Assembly (NCBI GenBank): GCA_012845835.1
Contig: JABAKD010000001.1
Span: forward strand, 575,501-639,500
Length of the DNA: 64,000 bases
Origin: Undaria pinnatifida
Lineage: Eukaryota; Sar; Phaeophyceae; Laminariales; Alariaceae
Direction: 5' to 3'
The notes beneath the pieces were generated by a model. That model saw only the letters and a list, made by a program, of their open reading frames with translations, ran no database searches and was not told where the DNA came from. The translations under genes and the position numbers were made by a program. Every line of letters starts with the position of its first letter. Position 1 is the stretch's first letter. This document shows positions 43,301 to 49,285 of the stretch, in pieces.

Positions 43301-46134
43301 CCCATGGTCTGTCGACGACGCCATTTGTTAAGGTATTAGTGGGGTATTAGTCCGTTTGACCACTCGCACAGGTTAACCAATAGCTTACTCAAACTAAGCC
43401 TTATAACAAATGCACAAATAATATAGAAAAAACAAAAAAAACACTATTTTGAAAAAAATGGGTTATTTTTTCTTTTCGAAAAACCACGTTAGCATTCCCC
43501 CCGAAACTTTTCCGCGGAATTAGAGGTGCGCCTGCAGATCTCCCAGCCTCAGATCTCTGTCTTCCAATCCAAAAATCCATCTCCAAGTCTCCAGCTTCAC
43601 GCAGGTAAAAGAGCCCCGGGATATGTCAGGCGGCCGTGTGCAGTACCTGGTACTGGTACTGGTATAAAACTCGTTTGGGCTGATCGGTGGTTTACTCACC
43701 TGGTTATTGCCAGGTGGCAAAATACATACCACTCTGTCCGGAAGCATAAGAAACGTTTGTACATTAATATTGAAATATAATGTTGCTTATATTTACGTAC
43801 AGAGTGGTACATACATATACCTGGTATATTTCAAGCTATCAAGATCCCCCCCACACACACTTTTCAACTTGAAACACCCGAGATTATCAAGCCACTAAAA
43901 TACGATTAAGGAGCTGTTATGAGACACAGGCCACGGTTGGCAACTTTTTAACAAGCCTTCGAAGGCATGTGAAACCCTTGTATATCCAGCGGTATCCCAT
44001 ATCTTACGCCTTGTAAGGCTCCCAGGGGAATACCATAACACTAGCCCACCCCGAAGGGAGAGCCTTTTGGAAAATAACAAAACTCCTAGAGCCTTTTGGA
44101 AAATAACAAAACTAGTCAAACTTGCAACAAGTACGATATATGGTATACAGCAGTAGTGTGTATATATACCTGGTACTATAACAAGCATGATATAACACGA
44201 AATATGACCAAGTATCGTATGATACCATAGTAAGTACATATTACGACTTTTATAAAAATACGACGTGATACTATAATCTAACGAAATACGGGCGAACCCA
44301 CCGACATGAGACGGCTGCAAGCGGCGCTGATCTCGGACGGCTTCAGGATGCACACGTTTCCCGCCGCCAGCGCTGCGGCCAGAGGGCTCAGCGTCAGCCC
44401 GAACGGAAAGTTCCACGGAGCTATGATGGTCACCACCCCGTATGGCTCTCTCCACGCCTGAGTTGGAGACACGGATAGCGAGAGGTAGGGGGCGGGGTGG
44501 GGTGGGGTGGGATAGAGGGGGTGGGACCCGACGAACAATATTACAAGTACCGACAACGCAGCTTGCAAAGGTGAGTATTGACCTGAAATTCGTCAAACTT
44601 ACGGCTGACGTCCTTGAAAATTAGTTATAAAATATTTGTTGTTGATGGTCACCCTGGCAACATACACAGGAGTCATATATCTTCAGAGGACAATACATCT
44701 GCAAACACGAGCGGCCGGTGATCACGTAGCTTGCAAAAGATGAGCAATCGACCCCACAATATATCGAGCTCACAGCTGACGTACTTATAGTAAATTCACT
44801 AAGTATTATAATGGTTCGACTTGGCTCAGCACATCACAAAAAAAATAGTACATCGCATACCGTATGGGAACAGCAAAAAATTGAGGCAGTTCCTGAGATG
44901 GATCAGTCCTCGCCAGTCACAAAACCTAAAGGCCGAAAAGTACACCCCCTTTACTTTTCTTTTTTTTTTAATCCTGCGGCGGATGGGGGAAAATAAAGCT
45001 TAAGCTCACCACACTTCCGCGTATTTTCATACGCGTCGTGTGTCGATTTAACTCAGTTGCTTTCGCAACCCAGCGCTAGCTGGCGCGTCCTTCGGATCCC
45101 ACCCCTTTTACCGTTAAAAAATATCCGTGGCCTATTAATGGTATCTCGTAGCTCTGGTCTCACAACGAAGGCGGCACCCTTTGGAAAATATTCAGATACT
45201 AGGGGGTGTTGTCGACTTCCAAACTATTTTGGATTGGGGGAAAAAAAAAAACAGGGCGTTGAAACCGACGAGGGTGATATACCACCCACCGCCAACCAAT
45301 CCACGGCCAACAAATTAGGGTAGAACACATACAAGAAAAAAAAAGAAGTTTACAACAAAAATCTTCACTTGATTTTTCGCTGATTTTTGTGGGTTGGGTT
45401 TCGCCTTCAACGTCACAATCCATTCGTACATTTTCCTTCCGTTCCCCTACCCAAGCAAAGTCGATATATCGTAAAATTCGGTATTACTTTTATACTTTTA
45501 ACCCTTTTAGAGCTGCAACCGCGTTTTTCGGTACGAAGCTACTCGGAATCAGTGTGGCAATTACAAGTAGTTCCAGTAGTAGTACAAAGTAGCACCAGAG
45601 GAAGGGGAGAGAGAAAGATAGAGAGAGATAGAGAGAGATAGAGAAAGAGAGAGAGGAGCCTGCTTTGTGACCCCGGATCTGACTTACGGCTAGGAGGGAG
45701 CGACAAAGAAGGGGGAAGGAAATATTACCAGTTGGGATGAAAAAAAAAAAATTGACACAGAAAAACCGAGAAATAGGTAACTCGTTTTTTAACTACTGAA
45801 AAGTATACCCCAAAAGAAACTTCAACGCCAATGACTAAGAAAACGTGCAAGCAGTTCTAACACTAGCCCCCTCCCCTAGTTCCCTAACGTAGGTCGCACC
45901 TCAAAAGAAAGCGGCTTCTGGTGGAGCGGCGTGGGCATCTTTTCGACCTTGCTGAACGTCTCCAGGTTCCTGTCCATGTAACCGGCCTGCCCCACCACGT
46001 CCATCACCTCGGCGAGGACGGCTTCTGCGTGCGGCTTGTGCAGGTCGGCGGCAAGGGCGGCACATATCGCGTCCTCGTTTTCTTCGGCCAGGCGTCGTAG
46101 CGAGCGCAGCTGCCGCCGGCGCCACTCGAGCGGC
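24918..46134 (-). CDS. ALDH3: Fatty aldehyde dehydrogenase-like, ALDH3 family, membrane-anchored (multi-exon gene, first exon not found)
   Basis: Eleven exons in transcription order: 46134-45900, 44457-44302, 41051-40966, 38035-37912, 33270-33169, 32127-32062, 31158-31078, 30491-30402, 30009-29822, 27123-26973, 25070-24918. Every junction is phase-consistent and together they give 476 codons plus stop, close to the usual 480-490 of the family. ALDHs oxidise aldehydes to acids with NAD(P)+. Visible landmarks are APWNFPFGL (cofactor fold), LELGGKCP (general-base Glu), [10 protein letters not shown] (catalytic Cys) and [10 protein letters not shown]. The class 3 signature is a compact N-terminus without the extra strand of class 1/2 enzymes, plus [19 protein letters not shown] and KYPPF near the end. 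The last exon carries [18 protein letters not shown], a single membrane helix as in microsomal fatty ALDH, suggesting an ER or other membrane location. Only about 20 N-terminal residues are missing. One intron uses a GC donor. Several exons have partial copies nearby. Confidence 0.88.
25130..25375. repeat. GTG/GTT microsatellite and G run
   Basis: GGTGGTGGT and GTTGTGGT repeats cover 25130-25290 and a G14 run lies near 25356-25370. This is intron of the ALDH gene. Poly-His and poly-Thr reading frames here are artefacts. Confidence 0.8.
25490..26217 (-). other. ALDH intron, nothing recognised
   Basis: No exon or known repeat could be supported. It contains the over-represented motif TACCTGGTA at 26130-26138. 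Confidence 0.35.
26218..26730 (+). repeat. Direct repeats of about 75 bp bracketing a LINE-like remnant
   Basis: GGCGACCGGCGGGTG...CAGCCCACATTCGCTCG at 26218-26292 matches GGTGGCCGGCGGGTG...GAGCCCGCGTTCGCTCG at 26652-26728. Between them, 26287-26496 (+) reads [17 protein letters not shown] then PRDQNRRI, which resembles the FKYLG...D.GG....I..RI block after the RT domain of LINEs. The remnant is short and diverged. Confidence 0.35.
26973..27123 (-). CDS. ALDH3: ALDH exon: class 3 C-terminal signature
   Basis: It starts after AG with one base completing the codon split by exon 30009-29822 and ends at TTCAAG|GTGATT. The product reads [20 protein letters not shown], then [13 protein letters not shown], then [17 protein letters not shown]...GFETFSHRK is the typical class 3 ending. 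The usual LPFGGVG is replaced by GGLAGKG here, which is unusual and could affect substrate entry. The acceptor CATCGAAAG is weak. Confidence 0.85.
27243..27535. repeat. Degenerate CCCGA pentamer satellite
   Basis: Units of GACCC/CCCGA with interruptions such as TTTGCAAACCTCCTAACG recur every 60-70 bp. The array closes with GGGCCGGACCATGACCCACG. The same family with the same closing phrase is at 32676-33125. Both lie in ALDH introns. Confidence 0.7.
27828..27990. repeat. Tandem repeat of about 78 bp, two copies plus
   Basis: The block ATATATCGG.TATC.GCTG....AAAAGCAAAATATC.CTCA.GTTCGC occurs at about 27858-27912 and 27933-27985, with ATATATCGGTCT/ATATCGGTTTCGTAG between them. Confidence 0.6.
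28195..28860. repeat. Tandem repeat with about 240-bp unit, three copies, containing (AAC)n
   Basis: The block AATGTGATT...GTGCA.CCA.AATGACCAAAAC.CATC recurs near 28230, 28510 and 28740, each followed by GACGAAAT.GAG and TTGAGAAACTG. The first unit contains an (AAC)n microsatellite at 28316-28395. It is related to the array at 12090-12430. Confidence 0.7.
28870..29040 (-). repeat. Dispersed repeat, reverse copy
   Basis: ACCCTTTCAGAACCGCACC and CTAAATCCAAGTACTTTTCC then AAGACGGGTTTCCAGTTG correspond to the reverse of the family at 58975-59050 and 8070-8160. Confidence 0.45.
29229..29345 (-). mobile_element. Short retroelement tail next to a G run
   Basis: The + strand reads GGTGTGGTGTACTCAGTTTG, GCATGGCCGTAGTCGTGCG, then CGTCCCTACTATGCCGGAAC and GTCGGGTTTTCACCAACCAG. 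It matches 41570-41690 closely, and again has a G-rich flank at the element's 3' end. Confidence 0.6.
29822..30009 (-). CDS. ALDH3: ALDH exon: FGPV motif to C-terminal catalytic domain
   Basis: Acceptor CACACGCCAG, donor CACAT|GTGAGT, 188 bp. The product reads [20 protein letters not shown], then [16 protein letters not shown], then [21 protein letters not shown] and the PLA.YVF and SGG...ND blocks are conserved in ALDH3. A frame on the + strand here is the antisense shadow. Confidence 0.9.
30031..30190 (+). repeat. Pentamer satellite: (GGGTT)n then (GTGTT)n
   Basis: GGTTG units run from about 30033 to 30091 and switch to GTGTT units to about 30182, with high regularity. It separates the real FGPV exon from its partial copy at 30196-30288. 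The switch suggests two rounds of amplification. Confidence 0.9.
30196..30288 (-). pseudogene. Partial copy of the ALDH FGPV exon
   Basis: After an acceptor-like CGCGCATCAG it reads [11 protein letters not shown] and then loses frame through a small insertion. The DNA matches exon 30009-29822 on over 90 bp, including GGCCATCGCGTTCTGTG, before running into the GT satellite. It follows the same acceptor context. Confidence 0.75.
30402..30491 (-). CDS. ALDH3: ALDH exon: VVIGG...DP.S
   Basis: Acceptor TTTCCTTGCAG, donor ATGAAG|GTCAGT, 30 codons, phase 0. The product reads [20 protein letters not shown] then [10 protein letters not shown]. This is the segment before the EEIFGP motif in ALDH3, and joins directly to the next exon. 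Confidence 0.9.
30500..30965. repeat. A-rich degenerate repeat (GAACCGCGAAGAAA)n
   Basis: Phrases such as AAATAAGAAAACGAACCGCG and GAAGAAAACGAACCGCGAAG recur. Similar sequence is found at about 20900-21010. Long open frames on the - strand (Phe/Leu/Ser-rich) are products of the A-richness. Confidence 0.5.
31078..31158 (-). CDS. ALDH3: ALDH exon: GRIVNERHF motif
   Basis: Acceptor ATTTTCTGGCCAG, donor GGACAG|GTGGGC, 27 codons, phase 0. The product reads [20 protein letters not shown] then MKDHGGQ. GRI.N.RHF..L is a strong class 3 signature. Confidence 0.92.
31283..32061 (-). repeat. CGCATACACT minisatellite filling an ALDH intron
   Basis: Degenerate units of 10-13 bp (CGCATACACT, GGCGCATACA, GCACATACAC) run for almost 800 bp, up to the donor of exon 32127-32062. 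Read on the transcript strand the unit is AGTGTATGCGCG with frequent GCGAGTG, the same as the donor sequence itself. Confidence 0.85.
32062..32127 (-). CDS. ALDH3: ALDH exon with GC splice donor
   Basis: Acceptor AAAACTCACAG, 22 codons, phase 0. The product reads [20 protein letters not shown] then EQ, followed by ENPDKGR of the next exon, matching family order. The donor would be AACAG|GCGAGT, a GC-AG intron, since no GT donor fits the frame. It lies at the edge of the CGCATACACT minisatellite. Confidence 0.8.
32676..33125. repeat. CCCGA/TCGGG pentamer satellite
   Basis: Perfect and degenerate ACCCG units in both strand senses, broken by phrases such as GAGATTTGAAAACCT. GGGCCGGGTCATGACCCGTG and GCCGGACCATGATCC are shared with 27243-27535. 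The array contains inverted segments and could form strong secondary structure. Confidence 0.85.
33169..33270 (-). CDS. ALDH3: ALDH exon: catalytic cysteine
   Basis: A long poly-C pyrimidine tract precedes the acceptor CAG (transcript sense), donor GAAAAG|GTGAGG, 34 codons, phase 0. The product reads [20 protein letters not shown] then [24 protein letters not shown] aligns with NSGQ.C.APDY of the family, so this Cys is the nucleophile. Confidence 0.92.
33280..35079 (-). other. ALDH intron, nothing recognised
   Basis: No exon or assignable repeat. Reading frames are short. The motif TACCTGGTA occurs at 35045-35053, just before the LINE. Confidence 0.35.
35080..37105 (+). mobile_element. LINE with reverse transcriptase domain, decayed, inserted in ALDH intron
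   Basis: The frame at 35443-36147 carries RT blocks: [35 protein letters not shown], motif [15 protein letters not shown] and motif [15 protein letters not shown]. The catalytic YADD position near 36118 reads [10 protein letters not shown], so one catalytic Asp is lost. Upstream (35093-35281) the frame shows [19 protein letters not shown]. Downstream, 36619-37050 reads [20 protein letters not shown] then [11 protein letters not shown], the usual C-terminal block of this LINE type. Several stops and frameshifts separate the parts. It is 5'-truncated, without an endonuclease domain, and in sense opposite to the ALDH gene. Its 3' limit is approximate. Confidence 0.88.
37912..38035 (-). CDS. ALDH3: ALDH exon: general-base glutamate
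   Basis: One base completes the codon split at exon 41051-40966, then [36 protein letters not shown] and TYIDE follow. LELGGK holds the catalytic Glu. Donor GACGAG|GTAATG. The acceptor lies in an A-rich rather than pyrimidine-rich tract (AAAAAAAAAG), which is atypical. Confidence 0.9.
38221..38281 (-). pseudogene. Partial copy of the ALDH Glu exon start with its acceptor
   Basis: The + strand GCGACCTCCCCTCCCCCCTG then TGTACGGTTTCGTGACAACC matches the corresponding GCGACCTCCCCTCCCCCCGT of exon 38035-37912 and its flank, including the T-run at the acceptor. About 60-90 bp are recognisable. Confidence 0.6.
39018..39388 (+). mobile_element. TRIM-like miniature LTR element, + copy
   Basis: Two direct repeats of about 85 bp (39018-39101 and 39304-39388) end in TTAACA/TGAACA, and the second starts TGTTAATAAGG. 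The interior begins with AATGGCGTCGTCGGC, in the place of a primer-binding site, and ends with the purine tract AGGGGGGTAGAG directly before the second repeat. GTAC borders both ends (39014-39017 and 39389-39392). The first 4-5 bases of the left repeat seem lost. Inside, TGGTCAAACGG and GGTTCGAATCC resemble pol III A and B boxes, so a tRNA-related origin of part of the element is possible. Confidence 0.75.
40966..41051 (-). CDS. ALDH3: ALDH exon: GGV.ET block
   Basis: Acceptor CTGTATGCAG, donor CAGAA|GTGAGA, 86 bp, phase 0 in and phase 2 out. The product reads [20 protein letters not shown] then ETTALLAQ. It corresponds to LIP.Y.D.....V.GGV.ETT.LL of ALDH3. The C-rich tract upstream of its acceptor holds a LINE insertion 90 bp away. 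Confidence 0.88.
41143..41545 (-). mobile_element. C-tract LINE family, 3' 400 bp
   Basis: The - strand reads [39 protein letters not shown] then [11 protein letters not shown], matching the LINE at 3551-4826. The end CAAATGAGTACG sits against the G-rich (C-rich on the element strand) tract 41079-41142. The upstream part shows THMCPRGTK in place of the CPCG segment. The tract is the pyrimidine tract of the ALDH acceptor at 41051. Confidence 0.8.
41570..41690 (-). mobile_element. Short retroelement tail next to a G run
   Basis: The + strand starts GGGGGTATACTCAATTTGTG and contains CCCTCGCATCCCTACTATAC, GGGACGGAGCACGTCTGG. It shares the blocks CGTGCTCCGTC, GATGCG, GGTCAT and CAAATTGAGTA with the LINE 3' end, in the same order. 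It lies directly upstream of the LINE copy at 41143-41545, separated by a G run. Confidence 0.6.
42678..42884 (+). mobile_element. Poly-A SINE-like element, 5'-truncated, with target-site duplication
   Basis: The body ends CCCCATCCGCCGGAGGAT followed by about 20 A. AACTCGCTTCG occurs exactly at both ends (42667-42677 and 42885-42895). The body matches the 3' half of the full copy at 59955-60375. It is in an ALDH intron. Confidence 0.88.
42921..43018 (-). pseudogene. Partial copy of the ALDH PWNFP exon
   Basis: The + strand GCGAACCCGCCGACACGATGAGACGGC and GGCGCCAACGCTGCGACCAGGGGGCTTAGC match the donor end and interior of exon 44457-44302, with a deletion of about 40 bp between the two blocks. 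On the - strand it reads [10 protein letters not shown], like [10 protein letters not shown] of the exon. SINE and TRIM insertions lie on either side. Confidence 0.7.
43035..43408 (-). mobile_element. TRIM-like miniature LTR element, best copy (374 bp)
   Basis: Direct terminal repeats lie at 43035-43119 (85 bp) and 43326-43408 (83 bp), each starting TGTTA and ending TAACA. The exact 4-bp target duplication AATG lies at 43031-43034 and 43409-43412. On the element strand, AATGGCGTCGTCGACAG follows the first repeat (primer-binding-site position), and CAGGGGGGGAGAG (polypurine tract) immediately precedes the second. The interior of 206 bp has no coding capacity. These are the hallmarks of terminal-repeat retrotransposons in miniature, which depend on other LTR elements for movement. 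Confidence 0.88.
44059..44114 (+). repeat. 29-bp tandem duplication
   Basis: AGAGCCTTTTGGAAAATAAC and the following CAAAACT occur twice in tandem with a 29-bp period, identical over the shared length. Non-coding ALDH intron. Confidence 0.85.
44302..44457 (-). CDS. ALDH3: ALDH exon: PWNFP cofactor motif
   Basis: Acceptor CTCCAACTCAG, donor ATGTCG|GTGGGT, 52 codons, phase 0. The product reads [20 protein letters not shown], then [19 protein letters not shown], then [16 protein letters not shown](F/Y)P, AAGN and LKPSE are standard NAD(P)-binding motifs of ALDHs. Confidence 0.93.
44530..44800 (+). repeat. Dispersed repeat with GCTTGCAAAGATGAG...CTCACAGCTGACGT, two units
   Basis: ACGCAGCTTGCAAAGGTGAG...TCGTCAAACTTACGGCTGACGT at about 44555-44608 and GTAGCTTGCAAAAGATGAG...CTCACAGCTGACGT at about 44725-44781. 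Related copies lie at 57225-57280, 59295-59350 and 59790-59850 (+) and at 54480-54520, 58090-58135 and 58215-58270 (-). Confidence 0.6.
44955..45100 (-). mobile_element. Poly-A SINE-like element, reverse copy, with target-site duplication
   Basis: The + strand starts with a T run, then ATCCTGCGGCGGATGGGG and the reverse of the family's 3' half. ACCCCCTTTAC (44944-44954) and ACCCCTTTTAC (45101-45111) flank it, differing by one base. Confidence 0.8.
45101..45899 (-). other. ALDH intron; one microsatellite, otherwise unassigned
   Basis: Positions 45601-45656 are a GAGATA/GAGAGA microsatellite. Around 45497-45560 the sequence resembles the dispersed repeat at 8070-8160. No exon is visible. Confidence 0.4.
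45900..46134 (-). CDS. ALDH3: ALDH exon: N-terminal helices
   Basis: Acceptor GCGCTTGCACAG, donor TTTGAG|GTGCGA, 235 bp, starting with the third base of a codon. The product reads [20 protein letters not shown], then [20 protein letters not shown], then [20 protein letters not shown] and a Lys/Pro-rich end. RPLEWR...QL..L and L..DL.K match the ALDH3 N-terminus, so only about 20 residues should be encoded upstream. That first exon was not identified. Confidence 0.88.
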
Positions 46135-46159
46135 CTGTGCAAGCGCAACGCGTTAGCGA

Positions 46160-46650
46160 GTGGGCGGTGGGGTTGGGGTTGGGGTTGGGGTTGGGGTTGG
46201 CGGTTGAGCTAGGGGTTGAGGTCGAAGTTGTGGTTGTGGTTGGGGGTAGGGCCCGGGGTTAGGTGGGGTTGAGAGTGGTGGGGGTGGGAGTTGCGGGTGG
46301 AGGTGGGGGTGGTGAGGGGGGATGGGTTGGGTGAAAGGAGTAAGGGTGGGGGTTGGGGTTGGGTGTCGGGGGTGTGGGTGGGGGTCAGCAGGTGGAGCTG
46401 GGGTTGGGGTTGGGGGTGTGGCGTAGGTGTTGGTGCGAGCGGGCGATGTTGGTTGAGGTGAAATCGAGGTTGCGGGTGGGGGTAGTTGGGCTGGGGTTTG
46501 AGTCGGGGTTGGGAGTGAAGGTGCGGGTTGGCGCATACGGCGTCCCGGTTGACGTCGGCCAGGCGCCGCAGCAAGCCTGCGCGAGCGCAACGAGCGAACG
46601 ATGCTGGTGGGGTTGGGGGTGGGGGTACAGGTGGGGATAGGGGTGGGGCG
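46160..46650 (+). repeat. G/T-rich (GGGGTT)n minisatellite
   Basis: Perfect GGGGTT units at 46170-46199 give way to degenerate GGGGTTGGGG/GGTGGGGG sequence to about 46650. It covers the intron upstream of the first recognised ALDH exon. It includes the ciliate-type telomere unit, but as an internal tract. Confidence 0.8.
46529..46612 (-). pseudogene. Partial copy of the ALDH N-terminal exon
   Basis: On the - strand, after GCGCTCGCGCAG, it reads LLRRLADVNRDAVCA, matching [14 protein letters not shown] of exon 46134-45900. About 40 bp next to the acceptor are deleted relative to the exon. The flanking GCGAGCGCAACG and the GGTGGGGTTGGGG are also shared. Confidence 0.72.
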
Positions 46651-47383
46651 GGAGCGGGGCTATTGCTATTGCTACTACTATGATAGCTGCTGTGTCGGCT
46701 TGTTACCACACTTGTTACCTCCCACGACGTATGGAAACCTTATCCGGATGGCAGCTTCGGTTATGTTCCGAAACTGGGCTCCCATGTTCGGGCGGCGGCC
46801 GACCCGAAAAAAAATTACGATGGAAGCCTGGGAAAACACCAGTTTCGGGTCTTAAGGATTTGCAAACCGGATTTGCGACCCGAAAACGTTCATTTTCGGC
46901 TCCAGAACCGCTGACAGGAGAGGTGGCCTTAAACGACAAAAATTTATGCGTGGTACGTAACTCCAAATCACACGGCATCCACGATTCCCGAAACTCACAC
47001 CATCCAGGACGGCCTAATTTCACAAACTGAAGCATCCAAGCACGGCTCACCCCCTAAAGCTCGGGGTATATTTGTTTTGGACGTTGTTCTGCTTTGTGTA
47101 TGTAAATTTGCTTTTCTCGTGCCAGGCGAGAAAACTTCTGGTTTTCTATTCATGTTTAGTTTTCTGCTGTTGTAGTTCCTGTTTTCTCATTTGGCTTGGC
47201 TTTCGGTGTATTATCCATACTGTCTGATTCGTACCCGGTACGCTGATACCAGGTACAAGGTATTTCATTCGTTTTCCTCTGTTCATTTGGGATTGATTTT
47301 TGTCTTACTTCTCCTTTTCACAGCGGTACTTATGCACCAGTATTTTTTGGCGTCCTTTCCTACTTGATGCTATTTTAGTAATT

Positions 47384-47720
47384 ACGAAGAACCAACGCCC
47401 GAATGGGTAGGGTGGACCGTAGCTGCACCAAGTCCGGCGGAAGGCAGTTTTCTCGTGACCGAGGGTTTTGTTGATATGCGAGCTCGCGCAATTCCCACAC
47501 CCACTCGAAACGAAGACGTTCCGGGTGGCCGTCTAAACCGCATCTGATCCCCAGGAAATCAGGTCGGGACGACATATACTCACGCATCCGTATACAACGG
47601 CAGCTTGCGCTGCTCGAGCAGTAACGGCAACCACCGGCAGGGGCAGATCGCGCTGTCGCTACCACGGGAACTGAAGGATACGCCAGCTGTACGTAGCGCT
47701 GGACAGCGAATACAATTGAG
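47384..47720 (+). mobile_element. SINE-like element, older diverged copy
   Basis: GACCAACGCCCGAATGGGTA-type start (here GAACCAACGCCCGAATGGG), then GGTGGACCGTAGCTGCACCA, CCGTATACAACGGCAGCTTG and ATACGCCAGCTGTACGTAGC follow the order of the full copy at 59955-60375, without the clean poly-A end. Confidence 0.65.
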
Positions 47721-48029
47721 TTGAGTTAAATTTGACATGACATATAGCACTACGTACTATTAATAGTTCGATGCGGCTGGCCGATGAGGCTTCCGTGCCT
47801 GCTCGCGGGCCTTTCATAGTTTTGTTGCCTGCTGGCGGACCTGCTGTTGGGCCTTTCGTTTCTATTGGGGCTATAGTCCTGTTCTGCCAATGTTTCATCA
47901 GCTGCTGCTGTTCGCTATTACCCAGCAACGCTGCTGCTCACAACGTCAGCAGATTTCGTGTCGTGCTTGGTGCTGAATTTTCACCACTATACCACACACA
48001 GCGCTGTCGCCGAAGCTTCCAACGCCACC

Positions 48030-48095
48030 ACCAGCCCCCGGCGCCGCCGCCGCAGACGCCGCCGCCGCTGGTGGTGGTGGTGGTGGTGGTGTCTA
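48030..48095 (+). repeat. CCG and GGT trinucleotide repeats
   Basis: GCCGCCGCCG units are followed by (GGT)n. Poly-Arg/Trp and poly-Thr/Val frames around here are artefacts. Confidence 0.85.
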
Positions 48096-48099
48096 CAGC

Positions 48100-49285
48100 G
48101 TAAATTTCTAAAGATAAAAAATTTTCTGTCTGCGGTCACGACCTTGCCTAGCCCATCTTCCTTGCCACATACATACTCGTTCCATGGAGGAGTGTCTATG
48201 CGTGGGGAGCATGGGAGAGAGGGAGCTGGCTGTGATGATGGCACTAGTGCTCTGACTGGGCACCTCAGGGGAAGGCACTCAAGTGCTGGCTGCGGAGGTC
48301 GCCGTTGCTGCGGCAACGTGTTGCGCGAACTCGCATCGTTTGTCTGGGATCACCCAACACAGCTGCAGCTTCAAGTATCAATTAACACCAAAAGACAGCA
48401 GGCAAATCGCACATTCATAACAAATGCACCCGCAAATTATTGCTCATCATGGCCGGTCACCATCGACCACTGTATTTCCCAACATATGGAAATACTGCAG
48501 TTGCACTTCAATTAAAAATAAAATGGCGAACGCCACTCGGAGGAACTTTAAAATATGAACAAATTACCCACGGACATCACCGCCGTGTTGATGTTTATGG
48601 TCTAGCTAACTACACGCTACCGAGCACACCATTTTATGTTGTTTTAGAACCTCTCACACACAAGTAGCGCGCAGAACAATGCTGCTTGCTGCTGTAGATT
48701 GCTGCGAGTTATCTTTTGCTTATGTTTTCCAGAAACGTTCATGTACACCTGATGTGCCTGGGGGTAGATTGTTTTGTTGCTGGTTACACACAGGGTTAGA
48801 CAGCATGTAGTAGTACGTGGACTGCTGTTGCAAGCGCATCAATTGTGCTGAGCACAACAACGATCAGTTTGAAGTTGCACCCGAATGCTTATACGCCGGG
48901 AGCATGACAGTAGTCGCCGCTACTTTCAATACTAATAATGCATGCTCTGTAAATTCGGTAAACTTGCACTTGTGTGCACATATCATTATTCGTATATAGT
49001 ACCAGATACCTGGTAGGCTACAACAACAGCATCATCACCATAATTGATCTGGGCTCCTTACAGCAGTAGTACCTTAATTATTTCACACACCCGGATCAAT
49101 TATATATGTACATTGCAGTAGAGCTGCATACTCTACTGCATGGATGCATGCGAACGCATGGGGGTGCAAAATGCAAAAGCGTCAGCCTCTTTCACCCTTC
49201 CACCGAAGGGGAACCTTGTGTAACTGTGTTTTTTCTTTTTTCAATATATATATATACAATGATTCGTGTTTTTGAGAGGACAGGG
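48100..49285. other. No gene or repeat recognised
   Basis: Mixed-composition DNA. The missing first ALDH exon might lie here or further upstream on the - strand, but no frame ending in the required phase with an ALDH-like start was found. Confidence 0.3.

Noticed and set aside
46160-46199. Telomere (TTGGGG)n
   Set aside because: Only about five perfect units within a gene, grading into degenerate GT-rich DNA; not a chromosome end.
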